Assembly: GCF_900110345.1 (NCBI RefSeq)
Contig: NZ_FODJ01000001.1
Coordinates: forward strand, 124,001 to 188,000
Direction of reading: 5' to 3'
Length of the DNA: 64,000 nucleotides
From: Amphibacillus marinus
GTDB taxonomy: Bacteria > Bacillota > Bacilli > Bacillales > Amphibacillaceae
Made by a program: the position numbers and the translations under genes. Under the pieces are notes generated by a model that saw nothing but the letters and a program-made list of their open reading frames with translations, did no database searches and had not been told where the DNA came from. Of the stretch, positions 8,381-20,534 are shown one piece after another. Positions within the stretch are counted from its first letter, which is position 1, and each line of letters starts with the position of its first letter.

Positions 8381-9101
8381 GCGGATTGAAGATCATAAAT
8401 TAATTGTAACCATTGTCAAAAAAGATAAAGCCAATAAAATTATTAATGCCACCCGTAAGGCAGGCGCACAAGGGGGCACAACTGTTATAGGATCAGGCTT
8501 TCACTTAAAAGAGAAGAAACGATTTTTAGGCATTCCAGTACCGCGTGAGCGAGAGGTTATTTTTACAATTGTATCAGAGGTGATTTTATCAGAAGTCTTA
8601 TCAGCCATTGATTATACCATTAAGCTTGACAAAAGTGCACACGGCATCGCCTTTGTAATTGATATCAAAAAAGTAACTGGGATATCGCATTTAATCGGTG
8701 ATCAAATTGTAGATTGCAGCAGAGAGGAGAATTTAGAAAACATGGCTGAATCGGTAGTAAAGCAAGATCTAATTGTAACAATCGTAAATAATGGTGATGC
8801 AGAGGATGTTGTTGACGCCAGTAAAAATGCCGGAGCTACAGGTGGTACAATCATTCATGGTCGAGGTACAGGTGTCCATGAAAAGGCAATGCTTTTTAAC
8901 ATCATGATTGAACCAGAAAAAGAAGTTGTGCTGACTTTAGTAACGCGTGCGCAAACTACTGAAGTACTTAGTGCAATAAATAAGGCAATTGGCTTGACCG
9001 AACCTGGCAAAGGTGTTGCCTTTGTACTTGAAGTTGAGAATACTATTGGAATGAATTTAGCATTAAAAGAGGAAATGGCTGAAGAATTTAAGAATAATTA
9101 A
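8373..9101 (+). CDS. Tandem PII-like signalling protein
   Basis: Protein of 242 aa made of two PII-like ferredoxin-fold domains: residues about 7-110 and about 126-235. Both repeats share LIVTIV near the start, a GAQGGTT / GATGGT strand end, an EVLSAI helix and a final HGIAFVID / GKGVAFVLE strand. The second copy keeps a B-loop-like GKG; the first has AHG. Neither has the T-loop tyrosine region of GlnB. The start is uncertain: GTG 8358 touches the AAAGGAG site, while ATG 8373 lies 14 bases from it; 8373 is chosen. It probably senses a nucleotide or metabolite and gates the two DUF1538 membrane proteins encoded just upstream. Confidence 0.72.
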   Translation: MIERIEDHKLIVTIVKKDKANKIINATRKAGAQGGTTVIGSGFHLKEKKRFLGIPVPREREVIFTIVSEVILSEVLSAIDYTIKLDKSAHGIAFVIDIKKVTGISHLIGDQIVDCSREENLENMAESVVKQDLIVTIVNNGDAEDVVDASKNAGATGGTIIHGRGTGVHEKAMLFNIMIEPEKEVVLTLVTRAQTTEVLSAINKAIGLTEPGKGVAFVLEVENTIGMNLALKEEMAEEFKNN

Positions 9102-9247
9102 AGACAAAAGCACTAATCGTGATGTAGCAACTGGAGTAAAGCAACCAAAGCTAAAGGTAGCATGTAAAGCAGTGAGTCAATAATGACTTATCGCGCAGTC
9201 GCCTCGTTTAATTAGCTTTTAAATACTAGCTTTCTTAGCTTTCAGAT

Positions 9248-9290
9248 GAGAAACCATGTCTATCTAATAATTAGATAGACATGGTTTCTC
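9248..9290. repeat. Perfect 20-bp inverted repeat with 3-nt loop
   Basis: Arms 9248-9267 and 9271-9290 (GAGAAACCATGTC... / ...GACATGGTTTCTC) are exactly complementary around TAA. Neither strand has a following T tract. It sits 146 bases after the PII-like gene and 90 bases from the convergent gene at 9380, so it may act as a shared transcription barrier. Confidence 0.7.
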
Positions 9291-9379
9291 TGGTGTAAAG
9301 CAGCAATCTATTTCCACATCGTTTACTTTACTTCCTATCACTTTATCACATCAGACAATCACTGATTAAAAATCTTCCT

Positions 9380-9742
9380 TTATATTCGGTTGGAAGTCGA
9401 CGTATAATCAAAATGTCGATCTTGATCTATTTCATTTTGCAAATAACTATATTGCGCAGTTAATGCGTCAAACCATGCGCGATCACGCGTTAATAATGAT
9501 AAATCAATTAATTGCTCAAGCTCACCAAGTGTATAACGACTAAAGCGCTTCTCACGCTCAAGCTTATAGGCTTGAACTTGAATACTATGCCCTGCTAGTA
9601 AATGATTATCACTAGTAACAACACGTAATTGCATAACTTTCTCGCCATTCATTTCTTTCTCAATATAGCCGTGAATACGTTCTCCTTTGCTAGATTGAAG
9701 CTTGACCCAGTCCCCGATTTTAACCTCAACATCTTTATTCAT
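9380..9742 (-). CDS. Small cytosolic protein with IDEAL-like C-terminal segment
   Basis: Protein of 120 aa, no signal peptide or membrane segment. Residues 1-60 look like a small beta-rich domain (KIGDWVKLQSSKGERIHGYI). Residues 68-95 (RYTLGELEQLIDLSLLTRD) resemble the short IDEAL domain of Bacillus regulators. The ATG at 9742 has AAGGTGG about eight bases upstream. It stands alone between the PII-like unit and the V-ATPase operon, with no functional hint from its neighbours. The IDEAL assignment is by pattern only. Confidence 0.6.
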   Translation of the reverse strand: MNKDVEVKIGDWVKLQSSKGERIHGYIEKEMNGEKVMQLRVVTSDNHLLAGHSIQVQAYKLEREKRFSRYTLGELEQLIDLSLLTRDRAWFDALTAQYSYLQNEIDQDRHFDYTSTSNRI

Positions 9743-9944
9743 GTTTTGACACCACCTTTTCTGGAGTTTTACAACCTTTCAATCGATAGAATAAACTGAA
9801 TAATTAGAATCATCAATTAAAATAGTTATTAGATATTTTATTCTCAAAAACAGATTCTGTCAATACAAATGCTTGAATATTTGTACTTATTATCGCTAGT
9901 TGATGAACAAAGCATTTTCTAGCGTTTTTTTGCTTTAATTCCCG

Positions 9945-10240
9945 TTGTATATCAGATAGCATTGGTTAAGTAAATATTTGTGTATTGCTCGAGCAAAAAA
10001 AAGAGCAGCTTTCACCCAAGGGCACGAACGTGACATCTTCAATTCTTCAGTGTCACGCTAGCCGCAGGGCTCACAGGATGTGAGTCAGTTAGACATTGCG
10101 ATACGATGTCGCGTCCTTCGTCTAACATCCTCAAAGAAGTCTTCGGACACGAGCTATTCCCGCAGGAGTTGGCTCTTTTTGCTTTCGCCTAATCTTGGGA
10201 AAATATCTCACCAACGCTATTTAATGAAGAACCTCAATTT
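9945..10240. repeat. Structured palindromic intergenic repeat (copy A)
   Basis: About 295 bases with nested inverted repeats. The outer part is imperfect (ATAGCATTGGTTAAG on the left against the complement of CACCAACGCTATTT on the right). Next come AGCAAAAA...GAGC (9992-10006) with GCTCTTTTTGCT (10172-10183), then CGTGACA/TGTCACG (10029-10035/10051-10057), CTCACA/TGTGAG (10070-10075/10079-10084) and GTTAGAC/GTCTAAC (10088-10094/10120-10126). There is no open reading frame. Its ends match parts of 62343-62412, and its core matches 44951-45072. Base composition is richer in G+C than the flanks. It may be a non-autonomous mobile repeat. Confidence 0.65.
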
Positions 10241-10287
10241 CATTAGCTGAGATCAGCTAACCGATACTACAGGTTCTCTATCATAAA

Positions 10288-10337
10288 AAACCACTAGACT
10301 AACAGAGCAATGTTACGCTCCATTTGTCTAGTGGTTT
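10288..10337 (-). terminator. Terminator of the V-ATPase operon
   Basis: A 12-bp stem (arms 10288-10299 and 10326-10337, AAACCACTAGAC / GTCTAGTGGTTT) with an inner GAGC/GCTC helix is followed on the minus strand by TTTTTTATG. It is 73 bases after the ntpD stop. Confidence 0.85.
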
Positions 10338-10409
10338 ATGCGATTAAATATGTCTGTATGTCGCAGTTAACAATCAGTGGGATAATAAAATAATAACTCA
10401 AGATCTACT

Positions 10410-11039
10410 TTATTGCCCCATATCCTTCACTTTCATAATCCTTGTAATGTTAGCCCGTTCATTCTCTTCCAGCTTCATCTGAATATAATGAATGGTCTCC
10501 TCTAATTGAGGAATTTTTAAATATTCTAGCGCATTAACACGACGTCGGGTCTTCTCAATTTCATCAGCCATTAACTGGCATGTCTTTTCAATTTCAGACA
10601 GCTTTAATAATTTAGGCAAAATCGTGTTAATTCTAGCAATTGAGTCATCTAGTTCACTGTTAGAGTTTAATAATCCATATTGCATTTCTGAGTCTTTATC
10701 ATCCTCATCAACAGTAAAATTCATTTCTGGCACAATTACACTCATGATGTTTTTCTCTTGAATATTTAAGGTGACAGATTTATCTGGCACGGCAAATAAT
10801 TCTTCAATAAACGATTCATTCAACAGTGACTTAGCGACAACAAAAGCTTGCATTGCCTCTGTTAATTCTTTTTCAACCTCGTCACGTAATGCGTTATTTT
10901 TTCGAATAAGGGTAATGAATTGACGCATTAATTCATCCTGCTTATCCTTCAATAACTTATGACCACGGGTTGATATAGCCAAACGGTCTTTAAGGTTGGA
11001 TAGCTCCATCCGTGTTGGCTTGACATTTAATCTCGCCAT
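10410..11039 (-). CDS. ntpD: V-type ATPase subunit D (central stalk)
   Basis: Subunit D, 209 aa, forms the rotating coiled-coil shaft of V1. The sequence is almost entirely helical: an N-terminal arm [20 protein letters not shown] and a C-terminal arm ending in [20 protein letters not shown], as in the family. It is the last gene of the ntp operon, seven bases after ntpB, and is followed by a strong terminator. Length is normal for the family (about 210 aa). Confidence 0.95.
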   Translation of the reverse strand: MARLNVKPTRMELSNLKDRLAISTRGHKLLKDKQDELMRQFITLIRKNNALRDEVEKELTEAMQAFVVAKSLLNESFIEELFAVPDKSVTLNIQEKNIMSVIVPEMNFTVDEDDKDSEMQYGLLNSNSELDDSIARINTILPKLLKLSEIEKTCQLMADEIEKTRRRVNALEYLKIPQLEETIHYIQMKLEENERANITRIMKVKDMGQ

Positions 11040-11046
11040 AAGCCGA

Positions 11047-12423
11047 TCACTCTCCTTTCGGCATATACTCTTCGATCAAATCGCTCTTAATGCGCTTAAG
11101 CTCAGATTGAGGTAAGATAGAGAGTAATTCCCAGCCCAGAGCAAGCGTTTCTTGGATTGAACGGTTCGTGTAAAATCCTTGATTAATGTATTCTTCCTCG
11201 AAACGTTTGGTAAATTCAACATACAATTTATCGGTTTTTGATAGAGCCGACTCACCTAGAACAACAGCTAATTCCTTCGCTTCTTTCCCTTTTGCATAAG
11301 CAGCAAATAATTGGTTCATTGTCGGTGCATGGTCTTTCCTTGTCTTCCCTTCGCCAGTCCCTTTATCCTTTAACCGAGACAGTGAAGGTAAAACGTTAAT
11401 AGGCGGCTTATAACCTGCTTTGTTTAGATCGCCAGATAAAATAATTTGTCCTTCGGTAATATAGCCTGTTAAATCAGGAATTGGGTGCGTAATATCATCC
11501 TCAGGCATCGAGAGAATTGGAATCTGTGTAACGGAACCTTTCTTGCCGACTAAACGACCAGCACGTTCATATAGCGTAGACAGGTTGGTATATAAGTAAC
11601 CAGGATAACCACGGCGCCCAGGAACCTCACGACGAGCAGCCGAGATTTCACGCAAAGCTTCACAATAGTATGTCATATCGGTCATAATGACGAGAACATG
11701 CATATCCTTCTCAAATGCTAAGTACTCTGCTGTCGTTAACGCCATTTTTGGTGTAGCAATCCGTTCAATGGCTGGATCATTTGCCAAGTTAATAAACATA
11801 ACCGAGCGATCAATTGCACCCGTCTTGCGAAAGTCTTCCATAAAATATTCAGCTTCATCAAAGGTAATCCCCATTGCAGCGAAAACAACGGCAAACTTTT
11901 CATCACTGTTTAACACCTTTGCTTGACGAGCAATTTGTGCAGCTAATTCTTTGTGAGGTAAGCCTGAACCAGAGAAGACGGGTAGTTTTTGCCCGCGGAC
12001 AAGTGTGTTTAAGTGATCAATTGCAGAGATACCTGTTTGAATAAACTCATCAGGGTAATCACGAGCAATCGGATTAATTGCTTGACCGTTAACATCTAAG
12101 CTGTCTTCAGGTATAATTTCTGGACCACCATCCATCGGTTGTCCCATACCATTGAACACACGTCCAACCATATCTTCGGAAACATCAATTGACAAAGGCT
12201 TACCGCGAAAGCGAACCTTCGTATCCTTAATATTAATGCCACTTGGCCCTTCAAAAATCTGAACCATTGCTTTATCACCGTTAACTTCCAAAACTTGACC
12301 GTGTCTAATCTCGCCAGTTTGCATTTGGACTTCAACTAACTCATCAAATTTCACACCCTCGACTTGCTCGACTGCCATTAAAGGGCCAACGACTTCGCTA
12401 ACTGTTTTATATTCCTTAAGCAT
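11047..12423 (-). CDS. ntpB: V-type ATPase subunit B
   Basis: Non-catalytic nucleotide-binding-type subunit of the A3B3 ring in V1, 458 aa. It lacks the Walker A lysine motif of subunit A, as expected ([18 protein letters not shown]), and contains the conserved [21 protein letters not shown] stretch. The start overlaps the 3' end of ntpA by 8 nt, so translation is probably coupled. Length and all landmarks agree with Enterococcus hirae NtpB. Confidence 0.96.
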   Translation of the reverse strand: MLKEYKTVSEVVGPLMAVEQVEGVKFDELVEVQMQTGEIRHGQVLEVNGDKAMVQIFEGPSGINIKDTKVRFRGKPLSIDVSEDMVGRVFNGMGQPMDGGPEIIPEDSLDVNGQAINPIARDYPDEFIQTGISAIDHLNTLVRGQKLPVFSGSGLPHKELAAQIARQAKVLNSDEKFAVVFAAMGITFDEAEYFMEDFRKTGAIDRSVMFINLANDPAIERIATPKMALTTAEYLAFEKDMHVLVIMTDMTYYCEALREISAARREVPGRRGYPGYLYTNLSTLYERAGRLVGKKGSVTQIPILSMPEDDITHPIPDLTGYITEGQIILSGDLNKAGYKPPINVLPSLSRLKDKGTGEGKTRKDHAPTMNQLFAAYAKGKEAKELAVVLGESALSKTDKLYVEFTKRFEEEYINQGFYTNRSIQETLALGWELLSILPQSELKRIKSDLIEEYMPKGE

Positions 12424-14200
12424 TTTTCGTCATCCCCCCTTCAGCAACAATCTCATGAATCCTAGCTTTAATTTCTTGCTTAATTGCTTTAATATCTGCC
12501 AAATTATCTTCAGAAATAAACTTGGCTCGGGCAATCTTATCGCGTAAAGCTTCTGTACCATCAATAATTTCCTTAAAGTAAGCACCTAGACGCATGGCTT
12601 CACGCCCCTCTGCTTCATAGGAAAGGATTAGATCTAGAATAATGTATTGCTTTTCTCGTGATGTATAGGTATCTACTTCATCAAAAGCATTTTGTTGTAG
12701 GTAATCCTCTCTTAATGATTGCGCAATAACCATTGTTAATCTGTCTTTCTCTGACAGTGACTCAATCCCAACGAGACGAACAATTTCTTGAAGCTCGGCT
12801 TCTTCTTGCAGAATAGTCATCGAACGCTGCACCATCCCTGACCAATCTTCTTTGAGTTCATCATTCATAAAAGTACCGACTTCAGAAAGATAGAGAGAAT
12901 ATGAAGTCAGCCAGTTAACAGACGGGAAATGACGTCTTTGCGCTAATGATGAGTCAAGCGCCCAGTAAACTTTAACCACACGTAACGTGTTTTGTGTAAC
13001 TGGTTCTGAAGTATCCCCACCTGGTGGCGATACAGCACCGATCGCTGTAATACTTCCCTCTCGATCATCAGAACCTAAAGTAATGGTTCGACCAGCACGT
13101 TCATAGTATTCCGCAATTCGGCTACCTAAATAGGCAGGATAGCCCTCATCACCTGGCATTTCTTCTAAACGACCTGACATTTCCCGAAGTGCTTCTGCCC
13201 ATCGTGAAGTTGAATCAGCCATAATAGCAACGTTATAGCCCATATCACGAAAGTACTCGGCAATGGTAATACCAGTATAAATAGAAGCCTCACGAGCTGC
13301 TACTGGCATATTAGATGTATTCGCAATTAAAATCGTTCTCTCCATCAGTGACTCACCCGTATTTGGATCGATCAATTCTGGAAATTCATTTAGTACATCA
13401 GTCATTTCGTTACCACGCTCACCACAGCCTACATAAACCACGAGGTCAACATCACTAAATTTTGCTATTTGGTGCTGCACGACTGTTTTTCCAGCACCGA
13501 AAGGACCAGGAACCGCTGCTGCTCCACCTTTAGTGATTGGAAAGAACGTATCAATAACACGTTGACCGGTTAGCATCGGCTTATCCGGGTTTAGTTTCTT
13601 TTTAAAAGGACGACCACGACGAACCGGCCATCTTTGTAAAAGAGTTAATTCCTTGAGTCCGTTATCTGTTTCAATCGTAAACGCGATATCATCAAGTGCA
13701 TAAGCACCATCTGTAATGGTTTTTAATGTGCCCTTAACGCCGTGAGGAACCATTACACGGTGTTCAATAACTTTAGTTTCTTGAACGGTCCCGACAATAT
13801 CCCCTGTTTCAACATAGTCCCCTGGAGCCTTTGTAGCAGTAAAATCCCACTTTCTTTCACGATCTAAGGCTGTAATATTCACACCTCTAACAAGATAGTT
13901 GCTCTCTGTCTTTGCCTTAAATGTATCAAGTGGACGCTGGATACCGTCGAACATTTGTGAAACGATCCCAGGTCCAAGTTCAACAGACAAGGCTTCCCCT
14001 GTTGTCTCAACAGGCTCACCAGGTCCCATACCAGACGTTTCTTCATATACTTGAATTGAAGCAACATCATTACGCATTTCAATTATCTCGCCAACCAACC
14101 TCATATCTCCTACATAACAGAGATCCTGAATATTAGCGTGCTCCATCCCCGCTGCCATTACTAAAGGACCGGAAACTTTAACTATTTTTCCTTTTTTCAA
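12416..14200 (-). CDS. ntpA: V-type ATPase catalytic subunit A
   Basis: Catalytic subunit, 594 aa, hydrolyses ATP in the V1 ring. Walker A is [13 protein letters not shown] (around residue 235), followed by [11 protein letters not shown] and the Walker-B-region strand [16 protein letters not shown]. The non-homologous insert typical of V/A-type A subunits is present at about 115-190. The ATG at 14200 has an AGGAGG-like site. It lies 18 bases after ntpG and overlaps ntpB. Confidence 0.97.
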   Translation of the reverse strand: MKKGKIVKVSGPLVMAAGMEHANIQDLCYVGDMRLVGEIIEMRNDVASIQVYEETSGMGPGEPVETTGEALSVELGPGIVSQMFDGIQRPLDTFKAKTESNYLVRGVNITALDRERKWDFTATKAPGDYVETGDIVGTVQETKVIEHRVMVPHGVKGTLKTITDGAYALDDIAFTIETDNGLKELTLLQRWPVRRGRPFKKKLNPDKPMLTGQRVIDTFFPITKGGAAAVPGPFGAGKTVVQHQIAKFSDVDLVVYVGCGERGNEMTDVLNEFPELIDPNTGESLMERTILIANTSNMPVAAREASIYTGITIAEYFRDMGYNVAIMADSTSRWAEALREMSGRLEEMPGDEGYPAYLGSRIAEYYERAGRTITLGSDDREGSITAIGAVSPPGGDTSEPVTQNTLRVVKVYWALDSSLAQRRHFPSVNWLTSYSLYLSEVGTFMNDELKEDWSGMVQRSMTILQEEAELQEIVRLVGIESLSEKDRLTMVIAQSLREDYLQQNAFDEVDTYTSREKQYIILDLILSYEAEGREAMRLGAYFKEIIDGTEALRDKIARAKFISEDNLADIKAIKQEIKARIHEIVAEGGMTKNA

Positions 14201-14218
14201 ATAAGTCCCCTCCTAAAA

Positions 14219-14530
14219 TTATAAGATGTTTTGGCCAACTGCTTTTTCAACATTTTCTTGTATTCTTCCCTTGCCAATATTAAGCGAACCTTTGTGGTTA
14301 GGGATTAGAATAATTGCAGGTTGAACCTCAGCATCATAACGTTTAATTGTATCTGGTATTTCCTTTGCCATTGCTTCGGTTAAATAAATCACACCATAAT
14401 TACGTTCTGCTAATGAATCAATTGTTTCACGAGCAATTTGTGAATTTGCTGCAGCAAACACATTGAAGCCAAGAATTTTGAAAGGAAGCACCGAATCTTT
14501 GTCACCTACCACAGCAATTTTATGAGCCAT
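14219..14530 (-). CDS. ntpG: V-type ATPase subunit F/G (NtpG)
   Basis: Small soluble subunit of 103 aa that binds the D shaft. The N-terminus [21 protein letters not shown] and the [12 protein letters not shown] stretch are typical of the family, as is the C-terminal [14 protein letters not shown]. The gene overlaps ntpC by 11 nt and precedes ntpA. Naming follows the E. hirae ntp scheme; in other schemes it is AtpF/subunit F. Confidence 0.92.
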   Translation of the reverse strand: MAHKIAVVGDKDSVLPFKILGFNVFAAANSQIARETIDSLAERNYGVIYLTEAMAKEIPDTIKRYDAEVQPAIILIPNHKGSLNIGKGRIQENVEKAVGQNIL

Positions 14531-15530
14531 AAATTGGTCGCATCCTTTCTCTCAACGTATCTTCATTAATTTGATTGTCTTTGCCAACCAGTATTAACCG
14601 AATATTTGTTATTTCCTTTTCAATTGCAAACATAAAAGCCATGACCGGCATCGGGCCAAATGGCTGGTATTTGCCTTCTTCCATTAACTCGTGCACAATC
14701 TCATCAATAACTTTATCCAACAGCATGGGATTAATCGTATCTTTTGAATCTGAAAGTACTGCTTGTAACTTATCTGCATATGGCTTTTCTAAATAAAGCT
14801 CATTTAATATCGAGACAGCACCCTGATCTGCTAAATTAATAATAGCTTGTTTGGGAATTGAACCAGAGCTTGACAAAACCGTATGCAAAAAAGATCGAGA
14901 TTTATTTTGATTTATGCTTCTTACTACTGTTGAAAGATTATCTAAATCAATTAAGACATCAGCAACCCGTGTAATCGTCTCATTCTTGAGGCGATCAGTA
15001 ATAGCACGCATATGCTTATAGTAATACGTATCCATAAACACATCAGCTGCTTCCACTCTTCCATAAGTCTCAAAATCAGCAATAGCTTCATTAACAGCTT
15101 CAATCATAATTGGATTAAGCTCTGCCGATTGTTGAGTGTTAACTAAATTCTTAATCGTTGTAACGGGATACTTCCCAATTGGGATTAATAAATGCTCTAA
15201 CGATAAATCGGTAAAACGCTGTTTAAGTAGTACCTTAGCATTATGATATGAGTAGCGTAATGAGAAAATTTGCACCACTTCAGAATTAGGCGTAACCTCA
15301 TACAATTCTTCATAAATCATTCTCAGTCGATATAATAAGAAGGAGTCAAAATCCTTATTAAGTAAAATTTCTTGATCATCAAAATGATAGTCCGTGCTTT
15401 TTAATACCTCTAATGCCTCTTGAAGACTCTCAGCCCGCAGCATTTTTTCATAGTCTTCACGTGTTAACAGCTTCGTTTCATATACACGTAATAGGGTATT
15501 TACACCCTTGTATTGAGTATCCTTCATCAT
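14520..15530 (-). CDS. ntpC: V-type ATPase subunit C (d subunit)
   Basis: Subunit C, 336 aa, couples the central stalk to the K ring. It is an all-helical protein with the three-fold repeated tyrosine-rich architecture of the family ([21 protein letters not shown] at the start; CAN-like ARLRLVGK region near the C-terminus appears as [12 protein letters not shown]). Two adjacent ATGs (15530, 15527) precede the gene; GGGGGG lies six bases before the second, so 15527 may be the real start. It overlaps ntpG. Confidence 0.93.
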   Translation of the reverse strand: MMKDTQYKGVNTLLRVYETKLLTREDYEKMLRAESLQEALEVLKSTDYHFDDQEILLNKDFDSFLLYRLRMIYEELYEVTPNSEVVQIFSLRYSYHNAKVLLKQRFTDLSLEHLLIPIGKYPVTTIKNLVNTQQSAELNPIMIEAVNEAIADFETYGRVEAADVFMDTYYYKHMRAITDRLKNETITRVADVLIDLDNLSTVVRSINQNKSRSFLHTVLSSSGSIPKQAIINLADQGAVSILNELYLEKPYADKLQAVLSDSKDTINPMLLDKVIDEIVHELMEEGKYQPFGPMPVMAFMFAIEKEITNIRLILVGKDNQINEDTLRERMRPIYGS

Positions 15531-15539
15531 TCTCCCCCC

Positions 15540-16130
15540 TTATTCATTATTTTTAAATGCTAAGGTTGCAAGTTGTGGAGAAAATTCTTTTTTAAGCTCT
15601 TTTACGAGCACATCAAAGCAGAAATTATAATCGATGCCAGCTTGCTGGACAATAAAACCAGCTTTATGCTTTATTAAATTTTCAGAAAGTGTTACTGAAG
15701 GATATTGCATTAAGATTTTTTTCACTTGATCATGTTGAAACAGCTGATCTGAAAGCTCTCCCGGAACAATTAGCCAACTAGAATGTTGGTCTAATTGTGA
15801 TAAGACACCTTTTAAGAAATATGAAAATTTTTCATAATCCCATGCAGCCAACTGTTTCGTTGCTTCATCAAAAACAGTGTTAAGCATGCTTTGCTTTTTA
15901 GCCAGAATAGCATTTCTTTGGCGATTAGCTAAAGTCTGGGCTTCCCGCTCGTACTCTCCTGCTACTTGGCTGGCAATAACAGACTGACGTTCTTGCTTGC
16001 TCTCGACAAGTTTTTGCTCATGTTCATCAAGTTTACGACGCATCTCGTCTTCGTTCACATTTAGCTTTTTATTACCTTCTTCTTTTATTTTTTCTAAAAT
16101 CTGAACAGATAATTTTTGCAAATCTTGCAT
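15540..16130 (-). CDS. ntpE: V-type ATPase subunit E (peripheral stalk)
   Basis: Subunit E, about 196 aa, pairs with NtpF to form the outer stalk. Residues 1-115 form a long charged helix (KIKEEGNKKLNVNEDEMRRK), followed by the globular C-terminal domain with IDYNFCFDVLVKEL. The frame extends to 16139, but the ATG at 16130 has GAGAGG nine bases upstream and is preferred. It sits between ntpK and ntpC as in E. hirae. Confidence 0.9.
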   Translation of the reverse strand: MQDLQKLSVQILEKIKEEGNKKLNVNEDEMRRKLDEHEQKLVESKQERQSVIASQVAGEYEREAQTLANRQRNAILAKKQSMLNTVFDEATKQLAAWDYEKFSYFLKGVLSQLDQHSSWLIVPGELSDQLFQHDQVKKILMQYPSVTLSENLIKHKAGFIVQQAGIDYNFCFDVLVKELKKEFSPQLATLAFKNNE

Positions 16131-16156
16131 ATTCCTCATCCTCTCACTATTATTGA

Positions 16157-18601
<2,445 letters not shown>

Positions 18602-18615
<14 letters not shown>

Positions 18616-18928
18616 ATTTCCTCATGACCTCCTCAATAACCGCATTAACCAACTGATCCTTGTTTCGTTCAAAATTTGCTTCAAGTTGGTTGATTGCTTT
18701 CTCTTGCTCTTGCTGATATGTTGCCTTTAATTCTTGTAGCTTTGCATCTTTTTTCTCTTGTTCACGTTCTTTAAAAGCACGTATTTCTGTTTCTGCCTCT
18801 TCAGTTAACTGGTTTATTCTTTCCTGAGTATCATTTTGCATGTCTTTCAATTTTTCTTGATAGTCACGTTCAAGCTGAGTAGCTTGATGTTCTATTTTTT
18901 TTACTTCATCAATGGTTTCTAAGCCCAT
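18602..18928 (-). CDS. ntpF: V-type ATPase subunit F/H (peripheral stalk coiled coil)
   Basis: Promoter-proximal gene of the operon: 108 aa, almost entirely charged coiled coil (RDYQEKLKDMQNDTQERINQ), the partner of NtpE in the outer stalk. The open frame reaches 18985, but the ATG at 18928 has AGGGGGTG about ten bases upstream and starts MGLETIDEVKKIEHQ; this is preferred. The promoter at 18994-19022 gives a leader of about 60 bases. Subunit naming differs between species (NtpF, AhaH, subunit G/H). Confidence 0.85.
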
Positions 18929-18993
18929 CTTTCGTTTGCACCCCCTATCATTCAGCAAGCAATATGTAACGTAAAAAAGCTTCAAGTAAGAAC

Positions 18994-19022
18994 ATTATAA
19001 CGTTTTTAAACACCGTGTTCAA
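18994..19022 (-). promoter_or_regulatory. SigA promoter of the ntpFIKECGABD operon
   Basis: TTGAAC (19022-19017), 17-base spacer, TATAAT (18999-18994) on the minus strand, 65 bases before the ntpF start. This is the only strong promoter seen for the eight-kilobase operon. Confidence 0.8.
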
Positions 19023-19101
19023 ATGTTTTAAATTATGTGAATTAACTGAGTTTCTTTTGATACCAAGCTATTTAATAGGTAAGAACGAGGTAAAGCTTAT
19101 T

Positions 19102-19140
19102 TAAAAAAATGTAATTATCCTTATACGCATAAGGGTAATT
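19102..19140 (-). terminator. Terminator of cvfB
   Basis: A 12-bp stem (arms 19113-19124 and 19129-19140, one G-T pair) with a 4-nt loop is followed on the minus strand by ACATTTTTTTAAAT, five bases after the cvfB stop. It separates cvfB from the ntp promoter. Confidence 0.85.
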
Positions 19141-19145
19141 GGTCA

Positions 19146-20021
19146 CTAATTTTTATCATTTATTAAAATTGTTTTACCATTTTCTTGAACAATTAAACGT
19201 TCCTTATATAATTTACCGATCGCTCTTTTAAAGGCAGCTTTACTCATGTTAAAATGAATGGCAATTTCCTCAGGGTCTGATTTATTATCTAATGCCACTA
19301 TGCCATTGTGCTTTTGTAAATATTGCAAAATTATGTAAGCATCTTCGGCTTGTGCATCTTGCTTTCTTGACAATAATGAAAGATTTAAGCTGCCATCGTG
19401 CTTAACTTTAATGACACGACCGTCAATCCACTCACCCAAGCGCAAATCTTTTTTTCTTTCACTGCTATGAATAAAACCACGGTAGCCCTGATCCGTGATG
19501 ACAACAGCACCTTCTTTACCCGAACGAAAAACCCGCCCAGAGATGTCTTGATTAAATAGTGTTTCTGGGGCTTGATCCCAATTCCCTTCAAAGTCTTCTT
19601 CTCGAATTGGGTCGGCTAATAATCGCCCTTTTTTATCTTGTTTTAAGGTGACATAAAGTTGATCGCCAGGTTGTGGCCATACCGCTGAGATAACGGGTAA
19701 ATCATCAGCTGATACGAGGATATGCTTGCTCGTCCCAATATTAACAAAAACCCCTAATGGTGCATTTACTTCCGTAACCTCAGCCCAGTCGAAAACATCA
19801 TAGTTAATCCGTGGAAGGTTCATAGTTGCAATAAGTTGCTTGTTTTTATTATGATATAAAAAAACATTAACTTTATCGTTCTCATTTAATGTCTCTGTTG
19901 TTTCGTTTTGATGTAGCAGAATTTCAGTAGTTGTTGACGTTTCTTCTGTCAACACGTAGCCAGTTTCAATCACTCTTTTGACAATTAATTGTACTGTCTC
20001 ACCAGGTCGTATTGCTGTCAT
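19146..20021 (-). CDS. cvfB: CvfB/YitL-family S1 RNA-binding protein
   Basis: Cytosolic protein of 291 aa with three S1-like OB folds (about 1-65, 70-130, 145-215) and a C-terminal winged-helix domain (about 225-285, IAIHFNMSKAAFKRAIGKLY). This is the CvfB architecture; CvfB affects virulence-factor expression in Staphylococcus and is YitL in B. subtilis. The third S1 domain has GRVFRSGKEGAVVITDQGYRG. It is monocistronic with its own terminator and divergent from the gene at 20091. Confidence 0.9.
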   Translation of the reverse strand: MTAIRPGETVQLIVKRVIETGYVLTEETSTTTEILLHQNETTETLNENDKVNVFLYHNKNKQLIATMNLPRINYDVFDWAEVTEVNAPLGVFVNIGTSKHILVSADDLPVISAVWPQPGDQLYVTLKQDKKGRLLADPIREEDFEGNWDQAPETLFNQDISGRVFRSGKEGAVVITDQGYRGFIHSSERKKDLRLGEWIDGRVIKVKHDGSLNLSLLSRKQDAQAEDAYIILQYLQKHNGIVALDNKSDPEEIAIHFNMSKAAFKRAIGKLYKERLIVQENGKTILINDKN

Positions 20022-20090
20022 ATTTTTGATTCTCCTTAATTATTAATAAAAAATAAGCCCTGTTATATAACAAGAGAAAGAAGGAATAAA

Positions 20091-20534
20091 TTGAATATCT
20101 TTGTCGATGCAGATGCTTGTCCAGTAACAAATGAAATTATTAAGATTGCCTCAGAACGCAACTTGACTATTCATTTAATAAAAAGCTATGCCCATTTTTC
20201 CCACCATCAATATGGACCATCGGTTAAAGAAATTTATGTTGATGCTAGTAATGAGGCAGCAGACTACAGACTTATGTCATTAGCTAAATCTGGGGATTTC
20301 GTCGTTACACAGGATTATGGCTTAGCTTCTCTAGCCCTTGAACAGGGCTGTCATGTTATTCACCCTAAAGGTTTTATTTACAAGAAAGATAACATTGATC
20401 ATTTGTTACTGTCACGTTATCAAAGTGCCCAAATTAGAAAGCAGGGCGGACGAACAAAGGGGCCGAAACCTTTTTCTAAGAGCGATCGCGATCATTTTAT
20501 AAAAAACTTTATTATGCTACTTTCTAAAACTTAA
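20091..20534 (+). CDS. yqxD: YaiI/YqxD-family protein (DUF188, UPF0178)
   Basis: Protein of 147 aa with the signature MNIFVDADACPV at the N-terminus and an acidic-residue pattern (VVTQDYGLASLAL, KGFIYKKDNID) that places it near the PIN/NYN nuclease-like folds. Substrate and role are unknown. The start is a TTG with AAGGA about five bases upstream; no ATG is available in the conserved region. Its stop codon overlaps that of the convergent small gene at 20531. Confidence 0.85.
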   Translation: MNIFVDADACPVTNEIIKIASERNLTIHLIKSYAHFSHHQYGPSVKEIYVDASNEAADYRLMSLAKSGDFVVTQDYGLASLALEQGCHVIHPKGFIYKKDNIDHLLLSRYQSAQIRKQGGRTKGPKPFSKSDRDHFIKNFIMLLSKT

